A stretch of 64,000 nucleotides of DNA from Ardenticatenales bacterium (GCA_020634575.1 JACKBM010000026.1:1-64000); one strand, 5' to 3'. Shown: positions 1 through 10,248, numbered from the stretch's first letter. Translations and numbers: made by a program. Notes: generated by a model from the sequence alone, not told the origin.

Positions 1-522
1 GGTCCCACCGACGATTTCATCGCCGATCTGGAAAATCATGGCGGGCCGGATCAGGCAGTTTACCTGTACAGCCGAGAGGATTACAACTGGTGGGAAGCTG
101 AGCTGGACCGCGATCTGCCCAATGGGATGTTTGGTGAGAACCTGACGTTGAGCAGCTTTGGCACAACGGAGATCCACATTGGCGATCGCTTTCAGATTAA
201 TGATCTCGTCCTGGAGCTTACCTTTGCCCGCATCCCCTGTGCCAAATTCGCCGCCAAAATGGGCGACCCCGAGTTTGTGAAGCGCTTTGGCCAGGCGGGC
301 CGGCCCGGCGCCTATGCCCGCGTTATTCAGCCAGGCACCGTGACAGCCGGCGACCCGGTCCAATATCTAGCAACCGGGGCCGCCTATCCAACCGTGGCCG
401 AGCTATATGCCCTCTACTTGAGCAGAGTACGCCCGGTCACTCAACTGCAACGTGGCCTGGAAGCGCCTATTGGCGAACGGGCCCGGTTGGCCTTCGAATA
501 TTGGCTGGACAAGGCATTATGA
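1..522 (+). CDS. MOSC domain protein, YiiM-like (5' end cut by window)
   Basis: The reading frame is open from base 1, so the N-terminus lies outside the window; 173 residues are visible. The sequence has the MOSC layout: HGGPDQAVYLYSREDYNWW near the start, FGENLT, then RIPCAKFAAKMG with the conserved cysteine, and a C-terminal GRPGAYARVIQPG stretch. In the family this cysteine is thought to bind sulfur or molybdenum cofactor, and YiiM acts with Moco on hydroxylated bases. The substrate here is unknown. The stop codon overlaps the next start (ATGA), suggesting translational coupling with the allantoicase-like gene. Confidence 0.85.
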   Translation, partial: GPTDDFIADLENHGGPDQAVYLYSREDYNWWEAELDRDLPNGMFGENLTLSSFGTTEIHIGDRFQINDLVLELTFARIPCAKFAAKMGDPEFVKRFGQAGRPGAYARVIQPGTVTAGDPVQYLATGAAYPTVAELYALYLSRVRPVTQLQRGLEAPIGERARLAFEYWLDKAL

Positions 523-1604
523 GCCACCTCGACCCCATTCCTGCTTTTGTGATCGGCTATTCTGACTCCGGTTTCACCAACCCGCATGAGATGGTGCTGC
601 CGGAGGAGCCGCGCGATTGTCGCGGCGACTTCACTCATATGGGCGCCAAATATTGGGGGCTGGAAACGGCGCGACACCGGGCTACCAAAGTCGACCCTGA
701 GGCTGAGCAGCTACATTACGACCACGGGGCCAGCAACTGGGTCACCATCGGCCTGAAACAGCGGGCCATCATCCGGCAGATCAATTGCAGTACCCGCTGG
801 TTCACCGGCAACCAGGTCCAGGGCATCGGCATCACCCTGCACGACGAGCTGACCGGGGCAAACCACCAGGTCTTGAAGCGCACGGCACTGCAACCGGACA
901 GCGAGCATGAGTTTGTGATCACGCCAACAGTGGCGACTGAGGCCCGGCTGGAGCTGTACTACGAAGGCGGCTTGTCGCGGGTCCTGTTCTTTGGTGAACT
1001 CGCCGCTGAACAGCTGCCCGAGCGGCCCAATCTGCTACAGAGCGCGACGATATCCCACGTCTCCAATGAGCATTACGGCAAGCCGGAAATGGCCGTCCAT
1101 GGCGAGCGGCAGGTGATGCACATGTCAGGCTGGGAGTCGGCCCGGACGGGCTTCGGCGAGCGGGCGCTTTTTAGCCTGGCTACGCCGGTGACGCTAAGTG
1201 AGTTTGTGGTTGACACTTACTTGCACCGGCTCAATCCGCCATTGACGGCGCATCTTTTTGGGTTGCTGGAAAATGACGGTGATCGTCTGGATGAATTGAT
1301 GGCGGCAGCGCCTCGCTGGCAGCTGGCGTTTGCCAATGGCCATACCGTGACACCGGCCGATTTTCAGAGCTACATGCTCAGCCAGGCCTATCTCAACGAG
1401 CCAGTCCCAACGCCCGGCCAATTTGCCATCCGCCTGGGATTACCGGCCGGTAGCCCCTGGCAACCGATTCTCCCCTTCGCCCGGCTGCAACCCGACCGTT
1501 ACCATCGCTTCCGCCACTTCGCCTGGCGGGGCCCGTTTAACCGGCTGCTCTACATGCACTATCCCAATGGTGGTGTCCACGGTCTCAAGCTGTTTGGCGC
1601 CTGA
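519..1604 (+). CDS. Allantoicase-like protein (two allantoicase repeats)
   Basis: 361 residues from the ATG at 519, which overlaps the MOSC stop as ATGA; an ATG at 501 would intrude further into the upstream gene. Two jelly-roll halves are visible. The first has WGLETARHR followed by NWVTIGLKQRAIIRQI, HEFVI and RLELYYEGGLSRVLFFG. The second has GWESARTGFGER and closes with RLLYMHYPNGGVHGLKLFG. These match the allantoicase pattern W-E-x-x-R, a strand that fixes a ligand, and a final R-L-x-x-Y-P-x-G-G-V-x-x-L-x-x-x-G. Allantoicase hydrolyses allantoate to ureidoglycolate and urea. No other purine-catabolic gene is nearby and the second half is divergent, so another ureide or carbohydrate ligand is possible. 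Confidence 0.65.
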   Translation: MSHLDPIPAFVIGYSDSGFTNPHEMVLPEEPRDCRGDFTHMGAKYWGLETARHRATKVDPEAEQLHYDHGASNWVTIGLKQRAIIRQINCSTRWFTGNQVQGIGITLHDELTGANHQVLKRTALQPDSEHEFVITPTVATEARLELYYEGGLSRVLFFGELAAEQLPERPNLLQSATISHVSNEHYGKPEMAVHGERQVMHMSGWESARTGFGERALFSLATPVTLSEFVVDTYLHRLNPPLTAHLFGLLENDGDRLDELMAAAPRWQLAFANGHTVTPADFQSYMLSQAYLNEPVPTPGQFAIRLGLPAGSPWQPILPFARLQPDRYHRFRHFAWRGPFNRLLYMHYPNGGVHGLKLFGA

Positions 1605-1665
1605 CCTGGCAGCGAGCATCTTGACATCTTCGCTAGAATAAACGGGGAGCAGCTGGCATCTTTTC

Positions 1666-2178
1666 ATGAAACAATTCTGGCGATATGCCGATGGGTTCGT
1701 GACATTTCTGTCACCCATTGCGGCGCTTTTCTACATTCTGAGCGCTGTTTTGCTCATCGGTGAGTGGAACGAACATCCCAATCATATTCAAGCCTTGACC
1801 GGGGACGACAAATTGATCACCGGACAAATCACGTATCTGTACGACGTTGGCGACGCACAGGTGGAGTTTGTGACACCGGCCGGTCAGACTCACTATGTCA
1901 TCCTGGAAAAAGAAGACCATCCTGAAGGCAGCCTGCAAACGCTGGCGCTGAATAGCTCACACCAGATCCGCTACGACCCCACCTTCCAGTTTAGCCCCGT
2001 GCTGGCTGACCATTGGGACTATTTCCAGGCGCAAAATCCGCGCCGGGAAGGCCTCTTTATTATGCTGGGCCTTTGTCTGGTGATTCTGGCTATCCGGCCG
2101 GATATCCTTTACATCGGCTATCAAATTGATTGGCCCCAGCTGTACCGGCGTGAGCTGCCGCCTCCGGACCCGTCATGA
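1666..2178 (+). CDS. Unknown membrane protein, 170 aa
   Basis: I do not recognise the family. A hydrophobic segment lies at about residues 14-35 and a second at about 130-150. Between them is a soluble, probably extracytoplasmic, beta-rich loop of about 95 residues, reminiscent of DUF3592-type proteins with a conserved membrane-loop-membrane plan. The likely ribosome-binding GGGGAG lies 17 bases upstream of the ATG, rather far. The stop overlaps the start of the next membrane protein gene (ATGA), so the two are probably co-translated. Confidence 0.7.
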   Translation: MKQFWRYADGFVTFLSPIAALFYILSAVLLIGEWNEHPNHIQALTGDDKLITGQITYLYDVGDAQVEFVTPAGQTHYVILEKEDHPEGSLQTLALNSSHQIRYDPTFQFSPVLADHWDYFQAQNPRREGLFIMLGLCLVILAIRPDILYIGYQIDWPQLYRRELPPPDPS

Positions 2179-3038
2179 CATTGCCAGAACTGCTCACCCT
2201 GCTCGCCGGGCTGGCCGCCGAACTGCTCTGGCTGGATGGCCGCCCCTTGCCCCGACCAGCCTGGCTACAGCCACCAGGCGTTGGCCCACGGTGGCTACGC
2301 GAAGTTGCGGATCGCTACCAGGTCTGGCTGTGGGCACTTCTCGTCGTCTTGCTGGCGTTTGGGTTGGAACAGCTGCCGATAGGCCAGACCTGGCTCCAGT
2401 GGCTGGACCCGGTTTTCACCGGCATCATGGTGCTGGTACTTCTCTTCATTCTTTATCATGGCATCCTCGGCCAGGAGCTGTTGCCACGGGTCAATGAAGG
2501 CAAAATGTTCCTGGTCCACGTCGTCGTCATGACCACATTGCTGAGCACGGGCCGGCCAGCCCTGCCAGCCTGGTTGATCTGGTTAACCATCATCCCCACC
2601 ATCGCCCTGTTCTGGCAGGCGCTTTGGCCGCGCCGGCTATCTTTGACGGCTCAGGCCATTTTTTATCTCTGGTACCTTCTAACGTTGCTGCTGCTGGCGA
2701 TCCAAAACAGCAATCCGGCCATTTTTAGCCAGAATGAGCTGAACAGCTTCGAGTTCTTTGCCTTCATCTGTCTGTTCGTCTTCCTGGCGCTCCATGTCCT
2801 GCTGGGCCTGCGCTTCGCGGCGATCAGCCTGTCACTGGTGCTACCCCGCAACCGGCCGCTTCTGCAGCTGATCATGCCCAATCTCATCCAACCCAAACCT
2901 TTGTCCCGGCGACTCGTTCTGCTGTTTACCGGGCTGGCCCTGGGCCTTTTCGCGCTCAATCGATGGCTGGATCTGGGCAGCGGCCTCACGCTCACCAATG
3001 TACTCGTCCTGTTCGCCATCCAATTTGATGAAGCATGA
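2175..3038 (+). CDS. Polytopic membrane protein of unknown function, 287 aa
   Basis: Start ATG at 2175 overlaps the stop of the preceding gene. The protein has an amphipathic N-terminus and then roughly seven or eight hydrophobic helices from about residue 55 to the end, for example WLWALLVVLLAFGLEQL, IMVLVLLFILYHGILG and FAFICLFVFLALHVLLGLRF. There are no charged motifs typical of transporters or enzymes that I can name. Overlap with the upstream two-helix protein suggests a joint membrane complex; the function is unknown. Confidence 0.7.
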   Translation: MTLPELLTLLAGLAAELLWLDGRPLPRPAWLQPPGVGPRWLREVADRYQVWLWALLVVLLAFGLEQLPIGQTWLQWLDPVFTGIMVLVLLFILYHGILGQELLPRVNEGKMFLVHVVVMTTLLSTGRPALPAWLIWLTIIPTIALFWQALWPRRLSLTAQAIFYLWYLLTLLLLAIQNSNPAIFSQNELNSFEFFAFICLFVFLALHVLLGLRFAAISLSLVLPRNRPLLQLIMPNLIQPKPLSRRLVLLFTGLALGLFALNRWLDLGSGLTLTNVLVLFAIQFDEA

Positions 3039-3073
3039 GGCGCAAACTGGAGCCGGAAGGATCAGTTTTGGGG

Positions 3074-3101
3074 TTGATTTTCTGCCAAATCACCGTATCC
3101 T
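3074..3101 (+). promoter_or_regulatory. Possible sigma70 promoter for the CoA-ligase/GNAT gene
   Basis: TTGATT and TATCCT are separated by 16 bases and sit about 50 bases ahead of the translation start. Both boxes deviate from consensus, so this is a modest prediction. Confidence 0.35.
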
Positions 3102-3152
3102 AAGCGAGCCCGAGCCGCTCTTCACCTTTAGAAATCAAGGAGCATGACACGC

Positions 3153-5888
3153 ATGTCAGGAGTCGAAACACCTGATCTGGATTATCCGCGCAAACCGCTG
3201 GATGCCATTTTTGCCCCCAAAAGCGTCGCCGTTATCGGCGCCAGCGAACGGCCTGGAAGTGTAGGCCGCACCATCGTAGCGAATCTCATCGCATCCCCGT
3301 TCGGGGGTGTGGTTTACCCTGTCAGCCTGAAGCGGAAAAGTATCCTGGGCATCCGGGCCTACCCAACGCTCGAGGCGGTACCAGATGCCGTTGATCTGGC
3401 CGTCATTGTCACGCCGGCCAGCACGGTCCCGGCCATCATGGAAGAATGCGTCCAGAAAGGGGTCCGCGGCGTTATCATTATTTCGGCCGGCTTCAAGGAA
3501 ATTGGTCCGGAGGGCGCGGCCCTGGAGCAAGAGGTGATGCGCATTGCCAAGAAAGGCAAGATCCGCGTCGTCGGGCCAAATTGTCTGGGCGTTATGAACC
3601 CGCAGAACGGGCTCAACGCCACCTTCGCGGCCACAATGGCCATGCCCGGCAACGTGGGCTTCATCAGCCAATCCGGCGCCCTCTGCACCTCAGTTCTGGA
3701 CTGGAGCCTGCGGGAAAATGTCGGCTTCAGCGCCTTTGTCTCTATCGGCTCCATGCTGGATATTGGCTGGGGCGACCTGATCTACTATCTCGGCAATGAC
3801 GCTCGCACCAAGAGCATTGTCATCTACATGGAATCGATTGGCGATGCCCGCGCGTTTATGTCCGCCGCCCGCGAAGTGGCCCTGACCAAACCGATCATCG
3901 TCATCAAGCCGGGCCGTACAGCCGAGGCCGCTGAGGCGGCCGCCTCCCACACTGGTTCGTTGACCGGCAGTGACGAGGTCCTGGATGCGGCCTTCCGCCG
4001 CTGCGGTGTGCTGCGGGTCAACCGGATCGCGGAGCTGTTTGACATGGCCGAAGTGCTGGGCAAACAGCCACGGCCCAAGGGACCGCGCCTGACCATCGTC
4101 ACCAACGCCGGCGGCCCCGGCGTTCTGGCCACCGATGCGCTGATTTATGGCGGCGGCGAGTTGGCCCAACTAGCGCCCGAGACCATGGAGAAACTCAATG
4201 AGTTTTTGCCAGGACACTGGAGTCACCACAACCCAATCGATATCCTGGGCGATGCCGGACCGGAACGGTATGCGGCAACGCTGGACACCATCGTCGAGGA
4301 CAGCAACAGCGATGGTTTGCTGGTCATCCTGACGCCGCAGGCAATGACCGACCCGGCGGCGACTGCCAAACAGATGCTGGAATGCTGCGGCCGCAGTCGC
4401 AAGCCGATCCTGGCCAGCTGGATGGGCGGCGGCGACATTGCCGAGGGTGAGCAGCTACTGAACCGGGCGGGTATTCCAACCTTCCTCTACCCGGATACGG
4501 CGGCACGCATGTTTAACTACATGCACCGTTATCAGCGCCGTCTCAATTCTCTTTATGAAACCCCGCAGGTCGTCTTCAATGAAAACGCGGCCGAGGTCCG
4601 CGAAGAAGTACGCCGCCAATTGGGCGCCATCCGGGCTACCGGCCGGACCATCCTCACCGAAAAAGAGTCCAAAGATCTGCTGAAACTGTACGGCATCCCC
4701 GTTTTGCAGACTGAAGTCGCCACCAAGGCAGATGACGCAGTCGCGCTCGCCGAAGAGATGGGCTACCCGGTCGTCGTCAAACTCCATTCCAAAACGATTA
4801 CCCACAAAACCGACGTGGGCGGCGTCCAGCTAAATCTAAACGATGAAGCAGAGGTCCGTGAGGCATTCGCCACGATCAAGAAAAACGTGGAAAAACGGTT
4901 CAGCAAAAAGGATTTCCTGGGCGTCTCCGTGCAGCGAATGCTGGATTTGAGCGAGAGCTACGAGATCATCCTCGGCAGCAGCCTGGACTCCCAGTTTGGG
5001 CCGGTGCTGCTGTTCGGCACGGGCGGCACCATGGTCGAGGTTTACAAGGACCGCGCCCTCGGGCTGCCGCCGCTGACAACCACCCTGGCCCGTCGCATGA
5101 TGGAGCAGACCCGGATCTACGAAGCGCTGCAGGGCATCCGCGGCCGCAACCCGGTTGATCTGGCCAGGCTGGAACAGATCATGGCCCAGTTCAGCGAACT
5201 GGTCATCGACCAGCGGCAAATCAAGGAAATCGACATCAACCCGCTGCTGGCTTCAGCAGACCATCTGATTGCCGTCGATGCCCGGATCGTGCTGCATGGC
5301 CCGGAAGTGGCCAGCAACGCGCTGCCGCGTTCAGCCATCCATCGCTATCCAGTCCAATACATTGAGCCTTATACGCTGAAAGATGGCACTGAGGTTAATA
5401 TCCGGCCGATCCGGCCGGAAGATGAACCGATGATGATCGACTTTCACGAAGGGTTGTCAGACCATTCGGTTTATCTGCGCTTTTTCCGCTCCCTCAACCT
5501 GAGCCAGCGGGTGGCGCACGAACGGCTGATGCGGCTCTGTTTCATCGATTATGATCGGGAAATGGCGCTGGTTGCCACCCATCTGAACAAAGAGACAGGC
5601 AAACGCGAAATCATCGGCGTCGGCCGCTTGAGCCGGGACCCGAACATCCCGGAATCAGAGTTTGCCTTGCTGGTAACCGACAAATACCAGCGCAGCGGCC
5701 TGGGGACGGAGCTCCTGCGCCGGCTCATTCGCATCGGCCATGAGCAGGGGCTGGAGACGATCACAGCTTATCTGCTGCCCAACAACAATGGGATGCGCGC
5801 GGTCAGTCTCAAGCTTGGCTTCTCGCTGGAGTTCGAGGACGGCCTGATTCATGCCCGTCTACCGCTGGAACAGGAAGCGCTTGCTTGA
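3153..5888 (+). CDS. Acyl-CoA synthetase (NDP-forming)-like protein fused to a GNAT acetyltransferase (Pat family)
   Basis: 911 residues if translation begins at ATG 3153, ten bases after an AAGGAG. An ATG at 3144 is only one base after that site and so less likely. Domain order is a CoA-binding Rossmann domain ([15 protein letters not shown] near the start), a succinyl-CoA-ligase-like domain with the SGALCTS and [10 protein letters not shown] signatures, an ATP-grasp domain ([22 protein letters not shown]), and a C-terminal GNAT domain ([18 protein letters not shown]). This is the architecture of bacterial lysine acetyltransferases of the PatZ/Pfka type, which acetylate and silence acetyl-CoA synthetase. 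The central SHTGS motif with its histidine is retained, so ligase activity is not excluded. The stop overlaps the next gene, a second GNAT. Confidence 0.88.
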   Translation: MSGVETPDLDYPRKPLDAIFAPKSVAVIGASERPGSVGRTIVANLIASPFGGVVYPVSLKRKSILGIRAYPTLEAVPDAVDLAVIVTPASTVPAIMEECVQKGVRGVIIISAGFKEIGPEGAALEQEVMRIAKKGKIRVVGPNCLGVMNPQNGLNATFAATMAMPGNVGFISQSGALCTSVLDWSLRENVGFSAFVSIGSMLDIGWGDLIYYLGNDARTKSIVIYMESIGDARAFMSAAREVALTKPIIVIKPGRTAEAAEAAASHTGSLTGSDEVLDAAFRRCGVLRVNRIAELFDMAEVLGKQPRPKGPRLTIVTNAGGPGVLATDALIYGGGELAQLAPETMEKLNEFLPGHWSHHNPIDILGDAGPERYAATLDTIVEDSNSDGLLVILTPQAMTDPAATAKQMLECCGRSRKPILASWMGGGDIAEGEQLLNRAGIPTFLYPDTAARMFNYMHRYQRRLNSLYETPQVVFNENAAEVREEVRRQLGAIRATGRTILTEKESKDLLKLYGIPVLQTEVATKADDAVALAEEMGYPVVVKLHSKTITHKTDVGGVQLNLNDEAEVREAFATIKKNVEKRFSKKDFLGVSVQRMLDLSESYEIILGSSLDSQFGPVLLFGTGGTMVEVYKDRALGLPPLTTTLARRMMEQTRIYEALQGIRGRNPVDLARLEQIMAQFSELVIDQRQIKEIDINPLLASADHLIAVDARIVLHGPEVASNALPRSAIHRYPVQYIEPYTLKDGTEVNIRPIRPEDEPMMIDFHEGLSDHSVYLRFFRSLNLSQRVAHERLMRLCFIDYDREMALVATHLNKETGKREIIGVGRLSRDPNIPESEFALLVTDKYQRSGLGTELLRRLIRIGHEQGLETITAYLLPNNNGMRAVSLKLGFSLEFEDGLIHARLPLEQEALA

Positions 5889-6796
5889 GCGCATTTGAAC
5901 GGGAAAGACCAAGTTACCCCCTGTCGGGTGGCCTGACGCTGCATAAAGCAGCTGAGTCTGCGTTTGTGTCAGCCTGGATCGCCTACCGGGCCAGCCAGGA
6001 CGCCGCTTTTGGCGCCCTGGCTGATCTGCGGGCCACCCTGGCAGGGGTTCCCTTCTTGTACTGGGTCCAGCGCGAGCAGCAGCCCCTGGCCGGCCTGATC
6101 ATGTTGCCCAACAACATCGGTGACTTTTTCCTGATACCGCCGCAGCAGCATTGTGACCCTATCCTGGCAGCTCTACTGCCGCTATTGCAGGCCTGGTCTG
6201 ATCCGGGCAAGCCCATACGCGCTCAGATGATCGCTGCTGAGTACCAGGCCGCTTTTGTGGCGCAGGGGTTCACGGTGAGCGAGAGCAGACGCCGGATGAT
6301 CCGGCCGGTCAGCCCCATGGTGAGCGAATTACCGGCCGGTTTCCAACTCATCCCCCTGAACGAAAGCCATCGCCCCGGGTTGCCGTCCCTCTTACAGGCT
6401 GGTTTCACCGGCAGTCCGGGCAGCTATGGCGAGCGCACTGTGGCGCAATGGGCCAGTAGCGTTGACCAGTTCTGGACCAACTTTGAGCCTTCCTCGGCAT
6501 TGGCTCAGGCCTGTCTACTCGTCGAAGAGGTGGCGACAAAAGAGATCGTCGCCGTTCTAATGAGTGATCGGTTGGAGGGGCTGGCGGCCTTTCGCTTCGT
6601 GGCCACGCTGCCGGCGTATCGCGGCCGCGGTCTGGCCCGGGCGCTTCTGGTTGCCGGTCTGGCCGCCCTGGCCGGTCATGAGCCATGGGTCCAGTTAACA
6701 GTTACCTGCGGCAATCCGGCAGAAATTCTGTATGATAGGCTTGGCTTTCGCGCCTTGCCGGCGACTTTTGATATGGTCCGGCCGGTAAGTACGTAA
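5885..6796 (+). CDS. GNAT family N-acetyltransferase (two-domain)
   Basis: The start is TTG at 5885, overlapping the stop of the upstream acetyltransferase fusion (TTGA). The 303-residue protein has a divergent N-terminal GNAT-like half and a C-terminal GNAT fold with the acetyl-CoA pyrophosphate loop [14 protein letters not shown] and the closing strand [12 protein letters not shown]. The substrate is unknown. Tight coupling to the Pat-type gene suggests a shared role in protein or small-molecule acetylation. Confidence 0.8.
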   Translation: MSAFERERPSYPLSGGLTLHKAAESAFVSAWIAYRASQDAAFGALADLRATLAGVPFLYWVQREQQPLAGLIMLPNNIGDFFLIPPQQHCDPILAALLPLLQAWSDPGKPIRAQMIAAEYQAAFVAQGFTVSESRRRMIRPVSPMVSELPAGFQLIPLNESHRPGLPSLLQAGFTGSPGSYGERTVAQWASSVDQFWTNFEPSSALAQACLLVEEVATKEIVAVLMSDRLEGLAAFRFVATLPAYRGRGLARALLVAGLAALAGHEPWVQLTVTCGNPAEILYDRLGFRALPATFDMVRPVST

Positions 6797-6814
6797 AATG
6801 GCAAGGAATCAATC

Positions 6815-7207
6815 ATGAAAGAGACCTGGCAAACCTTCTTTGAGACATTTATGCTTCCCCAGGAACCCGCCCGGCGTGTCATTGCCGAGTTGCGGGTGGG
6901 CTTTCTGGATCATCGCTGGGTGCTCCCGCAAAAAGATTTGCAGCCCAACCTGGAAGGGGCCATCGCCCTGACCGATCAACGGCTGATGGTGGGCTGGATT
7001 GATGGACGCTCGCGCCAGGTCCTGCATTTACGCCGGCTTGATTTCCTGACGGAACGTCTCTGGCAAAAATCAGAACCTGAACTCCCCTACCAGGCCGTCC
7101 TGGGCAGCAACCTCACCGCAGCGGTGGTGCTGCAAACTGCGGCCGCCACTGAACTTGAGAGCACCATGCTCTCAGATTTGCTTAATGAAGCTTTTACCCG
7201 CATTTAG
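6815..7207 (+). CDS. Unknown 130-aa protein
   Basis: A small soluble protein with an AAGGAA site seven bases before the ATG. It has no signal peptide and no membrane segment. A central stretch DQRLMVGWIDGRSRQVLHLRRLDFLTE looks like the strand pattern of PH-like or bacterial PH domains that begin with a conserved T-D-Q-R-L. That resemblance is loose, and I assign no function. It lies 18 bases after the GNAT gene and probably ends that transcript. Confidence 0.6.
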   Translation: MKETWQTFFETFMLPQEPARRVIAELRVGFLDHRWVLPQKDLQPNLEGAIALTDQRLMVGWIDGRSRQVLHLRRLDFLTERLWQKSEPELPYQAVLGSNLTAAVVLQTAAATELESTMLSDLLNEAFTRI

Positions 7208-7372
7208 GGCATAATCCGGCCGCCAAACCAGACCCAGCCTCTCCTGAGCGTACCCCATTGTAGGCCAGCCTACCGTCGAGTCACTATTCCTGGCGACAAT
7301 AGACCTGTTCCAATACAGACAATTTGCTTTGTGAATAATCGTTGAGAGATGATTTTTTTTACGGTTGTCTCG

Positions 7373-7400
7373 TTGGATACTATCGACAACTGGCTATAAT
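7373..7400 (+). promoter_or_regulatory. Promoter for the first papain-like/TPR gene
   Basis: TTGGAT at 7373 and a perfect TATAAT at 7395 are separated by 16 bases, 24 bases ahead of the chosen ATG. The rest of the 216-base gap (7208-7423) shows no gene or repeat. Confidence 0.6.
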
Positions 7401-7423
7401 CCAGTGGGTTGGAGAGAAAGCGT

Positions 7424-8872
7424 ATGAATTCGGATTGGAATCGTGGGTTCGACCACCATCGTAGTTATAGCCGGCCGCGGCGAGCTGGCCAGCGGCGCTT
7501 CATGCGCCGGCGCTTGCGCCTGGGCAGACGCGGGATTCTGGCAGGCCTGGTGGGGTTGATCCTGGTTTCAGCCCTGGTCTACTGGCAATTGCCAGCCATC
7601 CTGCGCCTGGTGCCGAGCCGCTATCTGGCAGCCTATGTGCCGCGGGCCATCACCGACGAGCAGTTCCGCAATCAGCCGGAAAGGCTGCCCACAGCGGCGG
7701 CGCCCGTTGACGCGTCAAGTTTGCTGGCCGCAGCGCCAACCGCGGCCAACCCACCAACCCCTACGCCAGTCATCATCACCGTTGGCGAAGCCGTCGTCAC
7801 CAATGAAGCGCCAGCCGCCACAGCTGAACCCTCACCGACGGCCACCCTGGAACCGACCGCCACCAAACCGTCCACCCTGGTGAGCGCCGGTGCTCAGGCA
7901 CGCCTGGATGGCGTCCGGCATGAGTTTCAGACCTGGAACAACTGCGGCCCGACAACCCTGGCGATGGCGCTGAGTTATTTTGATCTTGACCTCACGCAGG
8001 ATGATACCGCGCCCATCCTCAAGCCCAGCACCGAGGATCGCAACGTCAGCACCGACGAGCTGGCGGCCTACGTCAACGATGAAACCGATCTCGTGGCTAT
8101 TAGCCGGGCCAATGGCGATCTGGACACACTGCGCCAGTTGCTGGCCAATGGGGTGCCGGTCATCATCGAAATTGGCATTGATCCGCCCGGGGAGTATGCC
8201 TGGCTGGAATGGTACGGCCATTACCTGCTGGTTGTCGCCTATGACGATGACGCAGAAGTCATTTACACCTATGATTCCTGGTTCGGCACCAGTGAGGTGC
8301 CTGGCGAAAATGCCACGCCGGATGGGCGTATGATGGATTATGAGACGCTGAACACTTACTGGCGTCAGTTCAATCGCAACTATGTGGCATTGTACCGGCC
8401 GGACCAGACCCAGATCGTGGAAGCCATCCTCGGCGACAACATGACAGACGCCACCATGTGGCAAAACTCCCTGGCGCAGACCCAGGCGGAGCTGAGCGCC
8501 GAGCCAGACAATGGCTATCTCTGGTTTAACCTGGGCACCATCTACAACGCCCTGGGCGAATTTGACGAAGCAGCGCTGGCCTTCGACAAGGCGCGTGAAA
8601 TTGGTCTGCCGTGGCGAATGTTGTGGTATCAGTTCGGGCCTTATCAGGCTTATTATGAGACCGGCCGGTACGAAGATGTCATCGTCCTGGCCGATGTAAC
8701 CATGGGGGATCGCCCCTACTTCGAAGAATCCTTCTATTTCAAAGGATTGGCTCAGATCGCGCTCGGTCAGGTAGAGGAAGGCCGGCTAAATCTGCAACGC
8801 TCGATTGCGTTTAATCCCAATTACCAGCCCGCGGCAGAAGCGCTGGCCGATCTAGACGCCAACGATAATTGA
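7424..8872 (+). CDS. Membrane-anchored C39-like papain-fold peptidase with C-terminal TPR repeats
   Basis: Start chosen at ATG 7424 because GGAGAG lies seven bases upstream; a TTG at 7409 would consume that site. The product is 482 aa. A basic N-terminus is followed by one membrane helix (about residues 37-57), a Thr/Pro/Ala-rich linker, and a peptidase C39-like domain. The likely nucleophile is Cys174 in NNCGPTT and the likely histidine is His266 in WYGHYLLVV. Two TPR units follow in the C-terminal 140 residues. The active site should face outside the cell. The next gene is a clear paralogue with the same domain order, including the shared motif LKPxxEDRNVS. Substrate is unknown; processing of secreted proteins or peptides is plausible. 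Confidence 0.82.
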   Translation: MNSDWNRGFDHHRSYSRPRRAGQRRFMRRRLRLGRRGILAGLVGLILVSALVYWQLPAILRLVPSRYLAAYVPRAITDEQFRNQPERLPTAAAPVDASSLLAAAPTAANPPTPTPVIITVGEAVVTNEAPAATAEPSPTATLEPTATKPSTLVSAGAQARLDGVRHEFQTWNNCGPTTLAMALSYFDLDLTQDDTAPILKPSTEDRNVSTDELAAYVNDETDLVAISRANGDLDTLRQLLANGVPVIIEIGIDPPGEYAWLEWYGHYLLVVAYDDDAEVIYTYDSWFGTSEVPGENATPDGRMMDYETLNTYWRQFNRNYVALYRPDQTQIVEAILGDNMTDATMWQNSLAQTQAELSAEPDNGYLWFNLGTIYNALGEFDEAALAFDKAREIGLPWRMLWYQFGPYQAYYETGRYEDVIVLADVTMGDRPYFEESFYFKGLAQIALGQVEEGRLNLQRSIAFNPNYQPAAEALADLDANDN

Positions 8873-8886
8873 TTTCCAGGTGAAAT

Positions 8887-10248
8887 ATGAGCAAAAGAAG
8901 CAAACGAATCATCGCCGTGGTGGCCACGGCGCAACTGCTGGTCGCCCTGGGCATTTTCTTATTGCCCCAGATCGTCAGAGCCATGCCCTCGCATTATCAA
9001 CTGGCTATCCAGGAGCGTCTGCCCATCTCGGTCGGTCTGTTTGAGGCGGTTCAGACGCCGGTTCCCGATCTACCCGCCGCCGCCGGCGCCGTCAGTGAAA
9101 TCACCGTCCCCACCCTGGTCTTTGAGCCAGTCGCCACCGCTACCGCCACCCTAGCGCCGACCACCGCCCCAACCGAACCCGCCGCTGCGGAAACCGCCGC
9201 GCCCACCGATGAACCCACGCCGCTGCCCACGGACACACCGGCGCCAACGCCCACCAACACACCACGGCCGCTGCCAGCGCGGGCCCGGCTAGAGGGTTTA
9301 CAGAATATCCCGCAGGAGTTTAACAATTGCGGGCCGGCCAACATGACCGTTGTGCTAAATTTTCATGGCAACGCCATCACGCAGGGTGAGGTAGCCTCCT
9401 ACCTCAAGCCCAACCCGGAAGACCGCAATGTCAGTCCCTGGCAGTTGCGCGATTACGTCAATGAATTTACCGGCCTGGGCTCTTCCGCTCATAGTGGCGG
9501 CAACCTGACGCTACTCAAGCAGATCATCGCCGCCGGCTACCCGGTTATCGTGGAAAAAGGGTACGACCCCAATACGGCGGAAGGCTGGTATGGCCATTAT
9601 CTGACCCTGTTTGGCTTCGACGATGAAACGCGCCAGTTCGCCGCCATGGACACCTACCAGCGTCCCTTCTCTTACGAGGGCACGACCGAAGATTATGACG
9701 TCCTGGAAGATTACTGGCGTCATTTCAACTACACTTTCGTCGTGATCTATCCCCTGGAGGACGAGACCCTCATCAGGGATATCCTCGGGCCGGAGATGCT
9801 GGATGAGCAGACCATGTGGCAAAACGCTGCCCTCAAGGCCCAGGCCGACATCGACAAAAACCCGGAAGATGCTTACGCCTGGTTCAACCTGGGCACCAAT
9901 CTGACGCGGCTGGGTGAATTGACTGGTGAGAATCAATATTACCAGGACGGCGCGGCGGCCTTTGATAACGCCCGGGCGATCGGCCTGCCATATCGGATGT
10001 TGTGGTATCAGTTCCGGCCCTACACGGCGTACATGAAAGTGGGCCGTTATCAGGACATGCTAGACCTGGCCAATGCCACTTTGGAAACATCAGGCGGGCA
10101 AAACGTCGAAGAGACCTATCTCTTCCGCGGTCATGCCAATGCCTATCTGGGCAATTTCGCCCAGGCTCGGGCAGATTATCAAAAAGCGCTTGACCTGAAC
10201 AGCAACTTCTATCCAGCGCAAATTGCCCTGGATTCTCTCAGTGGCTGA
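8887..10248 (+). CDS. Second C39-like papain-fold peptidase with TPR repeats (paralogue of upstream gene)
   Basis: 453 aa, starting 14 bases after its paralogue. An N-terminal membrane helix (about residues 9-30, VVATAQLLVALGIFLLPQIV) is followed by an 80-residue Thr/Pro linker, a C39-like domain with Cys148 in FNNCGPANM and His237 in WYGHYLTLFGF, then TPR repeats (AYAWFNLGTNLTRLGEL, ETYLFRGHANAYLGNFAQARADYQKAL). Catalytic Cys and His are both kept, so neither copy looks dead. Tandem duplication followed by divergence of the linker is the simplest origin. Probably co-transcribed with the gene before and with the downstream histidine phosphatase. Confidence 0.82.
   Translation: MSKRSKRIIAVVATAQLLVALGIFLLPQIVRAMPSHYQLAIQERLPISVGLFEAVQTPVPDLPAAAGAVSEITVPTLVFEPVATATATLAPTTAPTEPAAAETAAPTDEPTPLPTDTPAPTPTNTPRPLPARARLEGLQNIPQEFNNCGPANMTVVLNFHGNAITQGEVASYLKPNPEDRNVSPWQLRDYVNEFTGLGSSAHSGGNLTLLKQIIAAGYPVIVEKGYDPNTAEGWYGHYLTLFGFDDETRQFAAMDTYQRPFSYEGTTEDYDVLEDYWRHFNYTFVVIYPLEDETLIRDILGPEMLDEQTMWQNAALKAQADIDKNPEDAYAWFNLGTNLTRLGELTGENQYYQDGAAAFDNARAIGLPYRMLWYQFRPYTAYMKVGRYQDMLDLANATLETSGGQNVEETYLFRGHANAYLGNFAQARADYQKALDLNSNFYPAQIALDSLSG

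Noticed and set aside
1621..1639. TTGACA followed by TAGAAT
   Set aside because: The two boxes are only seven bases apart, far too close for a sigma70 promoter.
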